From an uncultured Lachnospiraceae bacterium (GTDB lineage Bacteria > Bacillota > Clostridia > Lachnospirales > Lachnospiraceae): a stretch of DNA of 44,547 bases. Position numbers and translations under genes: made by a program. Shown here one piece after another: positions 30,140 to 39,309 of the stretch (the stretch's first letter is position 1; every line of letters starts with the position of its first letter). The notes under the pieces are model-generated. The model did not search any database and had not been told where the DNA came from. It saw nothing but the letters and a program-made list of their open reading frames with translations. The DNA is taken from contig CASCWU010000017.1 in NCBI GenBank assembly GCA_949155905.1, positions 1-44,547 of the forward strand, written 5' to 3'.

Positions 30140-31585
30140 TTATTGCTTTTGAGGGCGGTAGTTTTCTGGGAAGTGGAGGGTGGCGGGATCGGCTTCGGCG
30201 CAGTCTGCAAGGTGGGCGTGTAGCTTGGCAGAGAGTTCGTGGATAATCTCTGTGTATTCCGGCAGATGTGCCATGTTGCGATCCTCCGCCGGGCATTGTC
30301 TGGTATCTACAAAGAATAAATCTTCGTTTTCCTCTGTCGTGTAGGCAGCGTCAATTCGGCTGCTGATGTCCAGGCGGTAGTGTTGGGTGCGGATACAGGC
30401 ACGTCTAGGCCAGCCATGATTGCCAGGGAGGCGGCCAAGTTGTCTGGCTGGGAACGCATAGCTGTCTGGTTCGCCGTAGCCAATCGTAGCATAAACCTCT
30501 TCCTCGTATATAGAGAGCAGATTGGTTCCATGAAATTGTTCCGGGGCTTCGATTCCAAGCAATCCAAAAAGTGTTCTGGCAATGTCCAGATTGGAGCAGA
30601 TGTTCGGAATTCTGACACCTTTTTTAATGCCAGGCGCAGAGAAAATCAGGGGAACAACCTGACTGGCACGCTGGAAAACATGCTTGCCCAGAGCCTGACA
30701 TTCTCCCCGAAGAGCGCCGTGATCGGCGTTGACGATCAAGATGGTATTTTCTAATTCGTTTTGTGTTTTGAGATAGTCCAGAACCTGGCCGACCTGATCG
30801 TCGATCCAGGCAACCATTCCATAATAATAGCATTTGATGGTTCTAAGCTCCTGTTCGGAAAGCGTATTCAGTCCAACAGCCTCGGCAAAGCTGCGTTCAA
30901 ACAGGCTGAGGCTGCGGATATCCGGGAGGGCGCCGGAAAACGGGTAGTTTTTGTAAAGCGTTTCATAGCCACGTTTGAGGATAATAGGGGAATGTGGCTG
31001 GGTATAAGAAATACGGACAAAATAAGGCTCGCTCTGCTCCTTTATCCAGGAAAGTGCGTTTTTAGTGACGATTTCCGGGTAATAGTCCTTTTCCGCCGGG
31101 TAAAGGCTGGCGGCATTAAAGGAAAAGCCGGAATGAGGCATGATTTTATCAAGGGACTGGATTTCCTCTCTGGTAAGTCCTAAATTCATAGAGCTGCCTT
31201 CGGGATTGTTGAATTCAAAGGGCTGTAACTCGTGAGGAAGATGCGTTTTCCCGAAATTAGCCGTGTGATAGCCGTTTTGCGCCAGTATCTCCGGGAAGGT
31301 GATGGCCGTTCTTGCCATATGAAATTCCGGCATTGTCGCTTCGTTATCATAGACGGCGGTTTCTTCTGGGTATAATCCAGTCAGCAGGCTCGTCCGGGAA
31401 GGAACACAGACTGGAGAGTTGCAAAAGCAGTTTTCAAACAGAACGCCTTGCCTGGCGATACCGTCGATGTGTGGGGTCAGCATTGGTCCGGCAGGATTGC
31501 TGTAACAGCCCAGGGCATCCTGGCGCAACTCGTCACAGAAAAAATAGATGATATTTGGTTTTGTTTGATTAGAATAATGATTCAT
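30140..31585 (-). CDS. Cys-type sulfatase (first of three)
   Basis: 481-residue arylsulfatase/alkaline-phosphatase superfamily member. N-terminal metal-site segment NIIYFFCDELRQDALG (about 10-25). Active-site signature PVCVPSRTSLLTG (about 58-70), where Cys is the residue converted to formylglycine. GKTHLP (about 111) and the later metal-site DHG (NADHGALRGE, about 285) are present. No signal peptide, so it acts in the cytoplasm on imported substrate. Substrate class not determined. Downstream of the LacI-type regulator gene by 85 nt. Confidence 0.92.
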   Translation of the reverse strand: MNHYSNQTKPNIIYFFCDELRQDALGCYSNPAGPMLTPHIDGIARQGVLFENCFCNSPVCVPSRTSLLTGLYPEETAVYDNEATMPEFHMARTAITFPEILAQNGYHTANFGKTHLPHELQPFEFNNPEGSSMNLGLTREEIQSLDKIMPHSGFSFNAASLYPAEKDYYPEIVTKNALSWIKEQSEPYFVRISYTQPHSPIILKRGYETLYKNYPFSGALPDIRSLSLFERSFAEAVGLNTLSEQELRTIKCYYYGMVAWIDDQVGQVLDYLKTQNELENTILIVNADHGALRGECQALGKHVFQRASQVVPLIFSAPGIKKGVRIPNICSNLDIARTLFGLLGIEAPEQFHGTNLLSIYEEEVYATIGYGEPDSYAFPARQLGRLPGNHGWPRRACIRTQHYRLDISSRIDAAYTTEENEDLFFVDTRQCPAEDRNMAHLPEYTEIIHELSAKLHAHLADCAEADPATLHFPENYRPQKQ

Positions 31586-31670
31586 AATGAAAATCCTTTC
31601 TGATAAAATGAAAATTTGGGCAGTAAAAGATGAAGTGACAAAGTGGAATCTAATCTGCTGGGTGGCTATT

Positions 31671-32717
31671 TTAAAATAGTTGTAAATCAGTCGGTTCTAA
31701 AATAGGCTGAAGGGAAAGCTTACGAACCTCTCCGGTATGCTGAATGGCATTTAGCAAAGAACGGGCAGCTTCTATTCCAGCATCGTAATGTGGAAAATGA
31801 TAGGAAATTGAGCGGTCGTACCAATGCTCTGTTTCCGGTGTCTGTAATACAAGGCTCTGTTCGTAAAGAAGTCTAGCAATTACCTCCTGTAATTCTCTGG
31901 CATTGGCAAGAATACAAGTGTCGGCAGACATCTGTGCGATAAGCTGTTTGATGTACTGGATGGATTCTGACTGGACGCTGCTGTAGTACAAATGTTGGTT
32001 ATCCTGCTCGTCCATCATGGACCATTCATAACGGATATGGGACAGTACATGGGTTTGGAATGTAGCACCTTTTCCATAGCAGGCTGCCTGCATCCCTTGC
32101 TCACGGGCATCTTCCTTATAAATCTGATAGGCTGGCCGCAGATAAATAAATTTTTGATAGCCTTTTTTTAAAAGGGCATTGACTCTTAAATAAGAGGAGG
32201 CAAAGTAGTCATATAAAATACTGCTGACGCCAGGCTCCTGTCCCATACAGTCAATCGTAGAAAAGGGAATCTGGTGCTGTCTTATCAAATCCATTTCCTC
32301 CTCTGGAATATCCTGTCCGGTAGAGGAAATATATAAAATTCCGTCAGACTGTCCGTTTAGGTAGGTATTGATATAGTTAAACGGATTGAAATTGCCTTCG
32401 GATTTTTTGTTGTTGCAGACCAAAATACTATACCCCTTTGGCTCCAAATAGGCGCGGATGCCCTGAAAGGCCGAATAATAACGAGGCAGCATCAGAGAGG
32501 TCGAAAGCCGGACTGCAATACAGTTGGTACGATTGGTTTTCAGCCGCTTGGCGGAGAGATTTGGAATATAGTGTAGCCGTTTGGCCGCTTCCAGCACTCG
32601 TTTTCGTGTTTCTTCTGAAATAGAAGCGCCAGGTTTATCGTTTAATATGTAGGAAACCGTAGCAGAGGATACGTTTGCATCCTGTGCGATGTCCTTGATC
32701 GTTGCTCGTTTTGCCAT
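31671..32717 (-). CDS. LacI-family transcriptional regulator
   Basis: 348 residues. Helix-turn-helix and hinge: ATIKDIAQDANVSSATVSYI, then LNDKPGASISEETRKRVLEA and LHYIPNLSAKRLKTNRTN (hinge helix, about 50-65). The remainder is a periplasmic-binding-protein-like effector domain (IAVRLSTSLMLPRYYSAFQG, SDGILYIS). It is divergently oriented to the sulfatase-transporter genes at 33033, the usual position for a local repressor. The effector is probably the imported sulfated solute or a product. Candidate operator at 32995. Confidence 0.92.
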   Translation of the reverse strand: MAKRATIKDIAQDANVSSATVSYILNDKPGASISEETRKRVLEAAKRLHYIPNLSAKRLKTNRTNCIAVRLSTSLMLPRYYSAFQGIRAYLEPKGYSILVCNNKKSEGNFNPFNYINTYLNGQSDGILYISSTGQDIPEEEMDLIRQHQIPFSTIDCMGQEPGVSSILYDYFASSYLRVNALLKKGYQKFIYLRPAYQIYKEDAREQGMQAACYGKGATFQTHVLSHIRYEWSMMDEQDNQHLYYSSVQSESIQYIKQLIAQMSADTCILANARELQEVIARLLYEQSLVLQTPETEHWYDRSISYHFPHYDAGIEAARSLLNAIQHTGEVRKLSLQPILEPTDLQLF

Positions 32718-32752
32718 AATATCAGAAATCTCCTTTGCTTTTGTTTTCTTAA

Positions 32753-32782
32753 ATTATAGCATAGTTTTTTCTGCATTGTCAT
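32753..32782 (-). promoter_or_regulatory. Promoter of the LacI regulator gene
   Basis: On the minus strand ATGACA (32782-32777) and perfect TATAAT (32758-32753), spacer 18 nt, about 36 nt before the start codon. Confidence 0.65.
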
Positions 32783-32957
32783 ACAGAAAATCAAAAATGC
32801 CTTGTTTTTGCAGGCTGCAGGTGTTGTCTTGAAAGCCTGAATTGGTAAAATAAAGTAATTAACTTAAATGATTAAATCTATCATAGCAGGATAAAAGAAA
32901 GAAATATATAGTAAAATCAAACAAATATTAAGAATAAATAATAGTAAAAATAGATAA

Positions 32958-32986
32958 TTGACATAATGAAAAAGGAGTTATACAAT
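32958..32986 (+). promoter_or_regulatory. Promoter of the sulfatase-transporter operon
   Basis: Perfect TTGACA (32958-32963) and TACAAT (32981-32986) with a 17-nt spacer, in the divergent intergenic region. The stretch between this and the LacI promoter (32783-32957) is AT-rich and shows no gene. Confidence 0.75.
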
Positions 32987-32994
32987 ACCAATAT

Positions 32995-33010
32995 ACTTAA
33001 ACGAGTAACT
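32995..33010 (+). promoter_or_regulatory. Candidate LacI-type operator
   Basis: Imperfect 16-bp dyad with a central CG, ACTTAAACGAGTAACT (10 of 16 positions symmetric), lying at the expected transcription start just downstream of the -10. A central CG and this position are typical of LacI-family operators. The symmetry is weak, so the call is tentative. Confidence 0.35.
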
Positions 33011-33032
33011 AAACAAAAACGGAGGAAAGAAC

Positions 33033-34439
33033 ATGAACCAGAAACCAAATTTCTTATTTTTCTTCAGTGACCAGCATCGGGGCGACTGGATGCCATATGA
33101 GGAAGAAGTGAAAAAAAGGCTGGGTGTAGAGGGCTTGGAGCTTCGGCTGCCTCATATCCGCAGCCTGATGGATCGGGGAACAGCCTTTAGCTGTGCGATA
33201 TCTCCGGCTCCAGTCTGCGCTCCGGCCAGAGCCTGCCTGGCCAGCGGGAGAAGATATCGGAATTGCAGAGTATATCAAAATAACGTGAACTACGATCCGG
33301 CTCTGCCGAATTTCTATGGAACCTTAAAGGAACACGGCTATTTTGTAACCGGAACAGGAAAATTTGACTTAAACAAAGCAGATTTGGAGTGGGGGGATGG
33401 CTTTCATGAGCTGTTACAGCGGATGGGCTTTTCTGAGGCGTATGACAGCGAAGGAAAAATGGACACGATCTGGGCAGCGATGCAGGATCGGCCAGGCCCG
33501 TATGGTCAGATGTTAGAAAGCGTCGGCTGGCTGGAGGCGCATAAGGATGATATGATGAACCGGGGAGGAAAGGATATCCCGACACCTCTGCCAGAGGAAT
33601 ATTATGCAGATAACTGGATTGGAGAAAAGAGCAGAAGGCTTATCGCCGGACTGCCAAAGCATCAGCCGTGGTTTATGCAGATCAATTTTTCCGGCCCGCA
33701 CGATCCATGGGATGTCACGATTCCGATGAAGGAAGCAATGAAGGACAGACGGTTTCCAGAAGCGGCGGACTGCCATTTTCCGGAGCAAAATCAAGGTGTA
33801 CGCCAGAATTACGCAGCGATGATAGAAAACATTGACCGTCATATTGGGTTGTGTATCGAAGAGCTGGAGCGCCAGGGAATGTTAGAGAATACGATTTTGA
33901 TATACGGAGCCGATCATGGAGAGCTGATGGGCGACCATGGAATGTACGGAAAATCAAAGCCGGAGCAAGGCTCGATCCATATCCCGCTTGTAATCGACGC
34001 TTCTCGGTTTGACGGAAAAAAGGGGTGCTGCAACCAGACTCCGGTGGAGCTTCAGGATTTGACAGCAACGATTTTGGACTATGCTGGAATTGAGCCGGAG
34101 TATAAGCTGGAATCCTGCTCTCTGCGTCCGGTTCTGGAGGGAAAGACAGAGCGTGTGCGGGATTATGGGATATCGGAGTTGATTACCCCGAACCGGGAAG
34201 GCCTGCTAAAAAGCTTTGGAGCAGTGACGGATGGAGATTGGAAGCTAATTATGAAGGCGGGAGAGCCGGATCGTCTGTACCGATTATCGAAAGATCCGTT
34301 TGAATGCCAGGATTTGGCCGGAGAGTATCCGGAGGAGGCGGAACGGATGAGAAAGGGCTTTTTAGATCGGGGAGAAAAAATGAATCCAGCGATTGCCCTG
34401 TACTTAAAATCTTTTGTGACACCGCAGCCTAAGGCATAA
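33033..34439 (+). CDS. Cys-type sulfatase (second)
   Basis: 468 residues. Metal-site start NFLFFFSDQHRGDWMP (about 5-20). Signature APVCAPARACLASGRR (about 60-75), a C-A-P-A-R form of the C-x-P-x-R motif. GTGKFDL, GPHDPWD and YGADHGELMGDHG (about 289) follow in family order. No signal peptide. First gene downstream of the divergent promoter and about 105 nt before the substrate-binding lipoprotein gene. Its exact substrate is not readable from sequence. Confidence 0.92.
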   Translation: MNQKPNFLFFFSDQHRGDWMPYEEEVKKRLGVEGLELRLPHIRSLMDRGTAFSCAISPAPVCAPARACLASGRRYRNCRVYQNNVNYDPALPNFYGTLKEHGYFVTGTGKFDLNKADLEWGDGFHELLQRMGFSEAYDSEGKMDTIWAAMQDRPGPYGQMLESVGWLEAHKDDMMNRGGKDIPTPLPEEYYADNWIGEKSRRLIAGLPKHQPWFMQINFSGPHDPWDVTIPMKEAMKDRRFPEAADCHFPEQNQGVRQNYAAMIENIDRHIGLCIEELERQGMLENTILIYGADHGELMGDHGMYGKSKPEQGSIHIPLVIDASRFDGKKGCCNQTPVELQDLTATILDYAGIEPEYKLESCSLRPVLEGKTERVRDYGISELITPNREGLLKSFGAVTDGDWKLIMKAGEPDRLYRLSKDPFECQDLAGEYPEEAERMRKGFLDRGEKMNPAIALYLKSFVTPQPKA

Positions 34440-34543
34440 ACACCATAGCTGCCGCAAAGGAGGATTTGCAAAAACACTTTAGGAAAGCACCAAGAGCAAT
34501 GGAAAATATAATTTAAAAAGAAAAAAGCAAAGGAGAAGGAAAG

Positions 34544-36205
34544 ATGAAACAAAGAGTTTGGAAAAAGACAGTTGCCCTGTTAATCGCGATGGTTATGCTG
34601 GTTTCGCTGACGGCCTGTGGAAATTCCGGCACAGAAAAGGATGGAGAGAAGCCGACTGCCGGAGGCAATCATACAACACAAGACAATACAGAGAAAACGG
34701 ATTTGCCGGAAGGACAGCAGGAAGGAGACGCTGCCTCTGCGGGCGGCGAGAAAGAGAGTGTTACAATTGGAGTAACAGGTGTCTGGGCTACGCTATCTCC
34801 TTATCAGACGACACTCAATCAGTTTGGAAATTTTGTCAGGCTTTTGTATGATCGTTTGGCTTATTTGACGCCAGAAGGAGAATATGTACCACAAGCGGCA
34901 AAGTCCTGGGAAATAGAAGAGGATGGTATCACCTGGAACGTAGAAATTTATGATACGATTTATGACAGTGCAGGGAATCATATTACGGCTTCGGATATTG
35001 TCTGGAATCTGGAGGAAAATATGGCTCAGGCATTAAAGCCTTTCTTTAATAAGATAGAGAGTGTGGAACAGACCGGAGATTATACCTTGAAAATTGTTAT
35101 GAAAAATAATGTGGTCGGTGCTTTTGAACTGGTGTTGATAAGTACTTATGCTGTTTCCCAAAAAGCGTATGAGGATAGTGCAGACGGTTTTGCAACTTCT
35201 GTGATTTCAACCTCTCCTTATAAAGTGACGGAGTTTGTAGCAGGCTCTCATCTGACCTTTGAAAAGAGAGACGATTATTGGAAAACAGATGCCAATAGCC
35301 CATATTTGCAAAACAATGTAAAGACAGTAACCTATCAGGTGATTAACGAAGCATCTCAACAGCAGATTGCGCTGGAAACCGGGACAGTAGACGCATTTGA
35401 ATCGCTGACTCCTTCTTTGGTACGGGATTTTGAGTCGAACAACAATTTTTCTATTGCAGGAGCTCCTAGCTCGAATGGCTCTCAGATGTTTTTTTCCGGC
35501 CATGAAAGCAGGCCGGTAGCCAATGATGTCAATCTCAGGCTGGCAATTTGCTATGCGATTGATGTAGAGGGATTGATCGCAAGCTGTTATGACGGGTATG
35601 CGGAGCCGATGCACGATCCCGCGGTCAATACATTGGTAGGATATTTATCAAAATGGGACAGCGAGGAGTATTATGGCTATAACGTAGAACTGGCGAAGCA
35701 ATATCTGGAAAAATCAGATTATAAGGGACAGACCTTAGAGCTTATGCAATCCTCTGGCACACAGGGAGAACGGGTTGCCCAGATGATTCAGGGGTATTTG
35801 ATGGCGATTGGAATTGATTGTAAGTTGACTATTTTGGATTCTGCACTATTTTCAGCCTCCCGTTTTGATGGTTCTCAGTATGATATGATTATGATCGCCG
35901 GAGGCGGCGTCACGCTCCCTGCTTTCTGGGGAAACCGCTTTGATATGAATGCGTATGAACTGGGGGATGGCACCTCCAGGCATGATGAAGTGTTGACACA
36001 AATGTTGTATGATACCTGGGTATACGATGGATTTACAGAAGAAAATATTGATGCGATTCATCAGTATTTATTGGAAAATTGTATTGCCTATGGTCTGGTA
36101 AATACAACAATCAACAATGTTTACAATAACAGCCTTGGACTGACAAAGACGTGGATGGGTTATAGTGGGACAGTAGATTATGTGGCCAGTGAATACGAGG
36201 CATAA
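34544..36205 (+). CDS. ABC transporter substrate-binding lipoprotein, family 5
   Basis: 553 residues. Lipoprotein signal with Cys25 in the lipobox (LVSLTAC) and then a low-complexity linker (about 26-68). The body is a family-5 (peptide/opine/nickel) solute receptor: YDRLAYLTPEGEYVPQAAKS, and the typical LAICYAIDVEGLIAS (about 327-341), then YDTWVYDGFTEENIDAI. Anchored outside the membrane, it would hand its ligand to the two permeases that follow. Family-5 proteins bind peptides, but also other solutes; the sulfatases on both sides suggest a sulfated ligand. Confidence 0.92.
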   Translation: MKQRVWKKTVALLIAMVMLVSLTACGNSGTEKDGEKPTAGGNHTTQDNTEKTDLPEGQQEGDAASAGGEKESVTIGVTGVWATLSPYQTTLNQFGNFVRLLYDRLAYLTPEGEYVPQAAKSWEIEEDGITWNVEIYDTIYDSAGNHITASDIVWNLEENMAQALKPFFNKIESVEQTGDYTLKIVMKNNVVGAFELVLISTYAVSQKAYEDSADGFATSVISTSPYKVTEFVAGSHLTFEKRDDYWKTDANSPYLQNNVKTVTYQVINEASQQQIALETGTVDAFESLTPSLVRDFESNNNFSIAGAPSSNGSQMFFSGHESRPVANDVNLRLAICYAIDVEGLIASCYDGYAEPMHDPAVNTLVGYLSKWDSEEYYGYNVELAKQYLEKSDYKGQTLELMQSSGTQGERVAQMIQGYLMAIGIDCKLTILDSALFSASRFDGSQYDMIMIAGGGVTLPAFWGNRFDMNAYELGDGTSRHDEVLTQMLYDTWVYDGFTEENIDAIHQYLLENCIAYGLVNTTINNVYNNSLGLTKTWMGYSGTVDYVASEYEA

Positions 36206-36278
36206 AGAACTATGATAGAAAAAACTCTGTCGGGAGCAGAGGAAACTTCTTCTGCTATCCTGGCGGAAAGGAGAAAAT

Positions 36279-37238
36279 GTGGGAAGATATATTGTAAAAA
36301 GGCTGCTATGGATGATTCCGATTATTTTAGGCGTTGCCATCCTGGTTTTTACACTCATGACCTTTTGTCCAGGAGATCCGGCCTCGATTATTCTAGGTTC
36401 TTCTGCAACAGAGGAGGATTTGCAGGCGATGAACGAGCAGCTTGGCCTGAATAAGCCGTTTCTCGTACGCCTGGGTGTATTTTTAAGAGATACATTTTTC
36501 CGTTTTGATTTGGGAACATCGTATCTGACCCGAATTTCCATTGTAGATTCGATTAAGGAATATCTGCCGAGAACGATGATTTTGACGATTGCGACGATGC
36601 TGATTTCTGTCACCCTGGCGCTGCCGTTTGGCATTATGGCAGCAACGCATCAAGGACGCTGGCAGGATCACCTTTCGATGGTCTTTGCCTTGATTGGAAT
36701 TTCGATTCCCAGCTTTTGGCTGGCACTTTTGCTGATTTTACTGTTCTCTGTAAAATTAAAGTGGCTTCCGGCCATGGGAATCGGAGGAATTCAATATTAT
36801 ATTTTACCAGCGTTGTCTGGGAGTCTGGGTGGAGTAGCAGGGCTAGCCAGACAAACCCGTTCCAGTATGCTAGACGTGATTCGGGCGGATTATATCACGA
36901 CAGCCAGAGCAAAGGGTGTATCCGAATTTAAGGTAATCACCAGACATGCTTTAAAAAATGCCTTGATTCCGATTATTACCGTTGTGGGGACACAGTTTGG
37001 CAAGCATCTGGGCGGAACGATGGTCATTGAGACGATTTTCGGTATCCCGGGGATGGGGCAGTTTATCATTACTGGTGTCAATCAGCGGGATTATCCAGTT
37101 GTCCAGTCGGGTGCTATTTTTCTGGCGGCGGTTTTTAGTATTTGTATGCTGGCCGTGGATTTGCTTTACGCAGCCGCTGATCCGAGGATTAAGGCACAGT
37201 ATGCAGGAAAAAGAAGGAAGGTGAAGGAACATGCCTGA
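36279..37238 (+). CDS. ABC transporter permease, DppB/OppB type
   Basis: 319 residues, about six transmembrane helices. N-terminal VKRLLWMIPIILGVAILVFT and the family segment FCPGDPASIILG. The EAA loop is RAKGVSEFKVITRHALKNAL (about 211-230), contacting the ATPases. GTG start at 36279 with GGAAAGGAG upstream. Overlaps the next permease by 8 bp. Confidence 0.93.
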   Translation: MGRYIVKRLLWMIPIILGVAILVFTLMTFCPGDPASIILGSSATEEDLQAMNEQLGLNKPFLVRLGVFLRDTFFRFDLGTSYLTRISIVDSIKEYLPRTMILTIATMLISVTLALPFGIMAATHQGRWQDHLSMVFALIGISIPSFWLALLLILLFSVKLKWLPAMGIGGIQYYILPALSGSLGGVAGLARQTRSSMLDVIRADYITTARAKGVSEFKVITRHALKNALIPIITVVGTQFGKHLGGTMVIETIFGIPGMGQFIITGVNQRDYPVVQSGAIFLAAVFSICMLAVDLLYAAADPRIKAQYAGKRRKVKEHA

Positions 37239-38115
37239 GGCAATGCTGGAACGTGTGAAAACACAACCAAAGAAAAAATCGGAATTTCTCCGAGTGCTAA
37301 AGCAATTAAGCTACAATAAAATGGCGATGCTGGGATTGGTTATTTTTGTAACTGAACTGATTTTAGTGCTGTTAGCGCCTTTGATTGCTCCCTATAATTA
37401 TACGGCGATGGATACGGCAGCAATCCGGGAGGCTCCTTCTCTGACGCATTGGTTTGGAACGGATGATTTAGGACGAGACATTTTATCGAGGATTTTGTAT
37501 GGAGGAAGATTTTCTCTGACCATGGGGATTTTTTCGATTATGATTTCGGCTACCTACGGTGCGGTCATCGGTTCGATTGCCGGGTATTTTGGCGGACGAG
37601 TAGACAACGTTATTATGCGGCTGTTAGATATCATTCAGTCCCTGCCAGGAATGCTGCTGACGATTGTGATTTCTACTGTGCTGGGAGCCGGGTATCTCAA
37701 TACAATTCTGGCTCTTTCCGTCAATGGGATTCCAGGACAGGCCAGAATGCTTCGGGCGCAGATGATGAAAAACCGAGGCGCGGAATATGTGGAAGCAGCA
37801 CAGTCAATTAACTGTAGCAAGGCACGGATCATTGCCTCGCATTTGTTCCCGAATTCCTTTTCTCCTCTGATTGTCCAGATGACAATGGGGGTGGCCAATA
37901 TGATTCTGATGGCCTCCTCTCTGTCCTTTATTGGACTGGGCGTACAGCCGCCTCAGCCGGAATGGGGCGCGATGCTTTCGGGAGCCAGGCAGTTTATCCG
38001 TTCCAGTCCGCATATGGTTATCTTCCCAGGTCTGGCGATTGCCATTACGATCCTCGCCCTGAACTTGATGGGAGACGGCCTGCGTGACGCCCTGGATCCA
38101 AAGCTGAAAAAATAA
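37231..38115 (+). CDS. ABC transporter permease, DppC/OppC type
   Basis: 294 residues. N-terminal first helix MAMLGLVIFVTELILVLLAP, then HWFGTDDLGRDILSRILYG (the DppC signature GTDxxGRD) and the EAA-type loop EAAQSINCSKARIIASHLFP. Forms the membrane channel with the preceding permease. The gap of 165 nt to the next gene contains a repeat-bounded hairpin cluster (38125). Confidence 0.93.
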   Translation: MPEAMLERVKTQPKKKSEFLRVLKQLSYNKMAMLGLVIFVTELILVLLAPLIAPYNYTAMDTAAIREAPSLTHWFGTDDLGRDILSRILYGGRFSLTMGIFSIMISATYGAVIGSIAGYFGGRVDNVIMRLLDIIQSLPGMLLTIVISTVLGAGYLNTILALSVNGIPGQARMLRAQMMKNRGAEYVEAAQSINCSKARIIASHLFPNSFSPLIVQMTMGVANMILMASSLSFIGLGVQPPQPEWGAMLSGARQFIRSSPHMVIFPGLAIAITILALNLMGDGLRDALDPKLKK

Positions 38116-38124
38116 ATTAGAAAC

Positions 38125-38266
38125 AGAGGCAGAACTTAAACAGCCTCGGAATGAAAATGCCCCGGGAGAAAGTTTTGACGCATCTCTTCAGCGACAAAAC
38201 TTTCTCCCCCTTAAAAGGGGCAAAGCCGAACATAGTTCGGCTCGCAATGGAGAGGCAGAACTTAAA
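38125..38266 (+). repeat. 16-bp direct repeats flanking a 110-bp hairpin cluster
   Basis: AGAGGCAGAACTTAAA occurs at 38125-38140 and 38251-38266. The 110 bp between hold three hairpins: GGGAGAAAGTTTTG with CAAAACTTTCTCCC (38164-38208), CCCC/GGGG (38206-38220) and AGCCGAAC/GTTCGGCT (38224-38242). No gene is present. The direct repeats suggest either an insertion with long target duplication or a duplicated leader. Located between transporter permease and ATPase genes. Confidence 0.65.
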
Positions 38267-38280
38267 ATAGGAGAAAAAAT

Positions 38281-39309
38281 ATGGAACATAGAGAAGAGAG
38301 GACTCCTTTTCTGGAAGTAAGGGATCTGGTGGTCGAGTATTTTACAAAGGAATCGGTCGTATATGCGGTCAATGGTGTCAGCCTTACGGTGGACAAGGGG
38401 CAGACGCTTGGTCTGGTCGGAGAGACAGGGGCTGGGAAAACGACGATTGCCAAATCGATTTTGCGGATTCTTCCAGATGTAGGAGCGAGGATGGTACAAG
38501 GGGAAATCTTTTTAGAAGGGCAGGATTTGACAAGAATTTCCGAGGGAGAGATGAGGGAGGTTCGGGGAAAGAAAATTTCTATGATTTTTCAGGATCCGAT
38601 GACTGCCTTGAATCCGGTACAGACAGTAGGCGCGCAGATTGAAGAGGTCGTAGCCCTGCATACACAAGGTACAAAGGCAGATTTCCATAGACGGGCAGAG
38701 GAAATGTTAGAAATGGTAGGGATTCCAAAGGAACGCTACGGCGAATATCCGCATCAGTTTTCCGGTGGAATGAAGCAGCGTGTGGTGATTGCGATTGCGT
38801 TGGCCTGTAACCCGGAGCTGCTGTTAGCGGACGAACCGACGACTGCCTTAGATGTTACTATTCAGGCACAGGTGCTTAGGCTGATTTCGGAGTTAAAGGA
38901 AAAATTAGGCACCTCCATGATTTTGATTACCCATGATATGGGCGTTGTAGCGACGTTTTGCGACCAGGTAGCGGTCGTATATGCCGGGAATATTGTGGAG
39001 TATGGGACGAAGGAGCAGATTTTTGACCACCGTTCCCATCCGTATACGATTGGTCTGTTTGGGGCGATTCCTGATATGCGCTCCGACGAAACAAGACTGC
39101 ATCCGATAGAGGGACTTCCGCCGGATCCGACCAATCTCCCGGAGGGTTGTGCCTTTTGGCCGCGTTGCAAATTTGCAACAGAGCGTTGTAAGCAGGGAAA
39201 GATAGCAATGGCTCTCACAGCAGATGGACATCTGTGCCGCTGCTGCAATCTGGAGATAGTGAGCGAGGAGGGAGGAGAAGCAGCATGTCAGCACCAGTCA
39301 TTGAAGTAA
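38281..39309 (+). CDS. ABC transporter ATP-binding protein, OppD/DppD type
   Basis: 342 residues. Walker A GETGAGKTT (about 48-56), signature FSGGMKQRV (about 160-168), Walker B LLLADEPTTALD (about 182-193), H-loop THDM. The C-terminal oligopeptide-type Cys cluster (CAFWPRCKFATERCKQG) probably binds iron-sulfur or metal in the OppD family. It starts after a 165-nt gap containing hairpins, and overlaps the next gene by 25 bp. Confidence 0.94.
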   Translation: MEHREERTPFLEVRDLVVEYFTKESVVYAVNGVSLTVDKGQTLGLVGETGAGKTTIAKSILRILPDVGARMVQGEIFLEGQDLTRISEGEMREVRGKKISMIFQDPMTALNPVQTVGAQIEEVVALHTQGTKADFHRRAEEMLEMVGIPKERYGEYPHQFSGGMKQRVVIAIALACNPELLLADEPTTALDVTIQAQVLRLISELKEKLGTSMILITHDMGVVATFCDQVAVVYAGNIVEYGTKEQIFDHRSHPYTIGLFGAIPDMRSDETRLHPIEGLPPDPTNLPEGCAFWPRCKFATERCKQGKIAMALTADGHLCRCCNLEIVSEEGGEAACQHQSLK

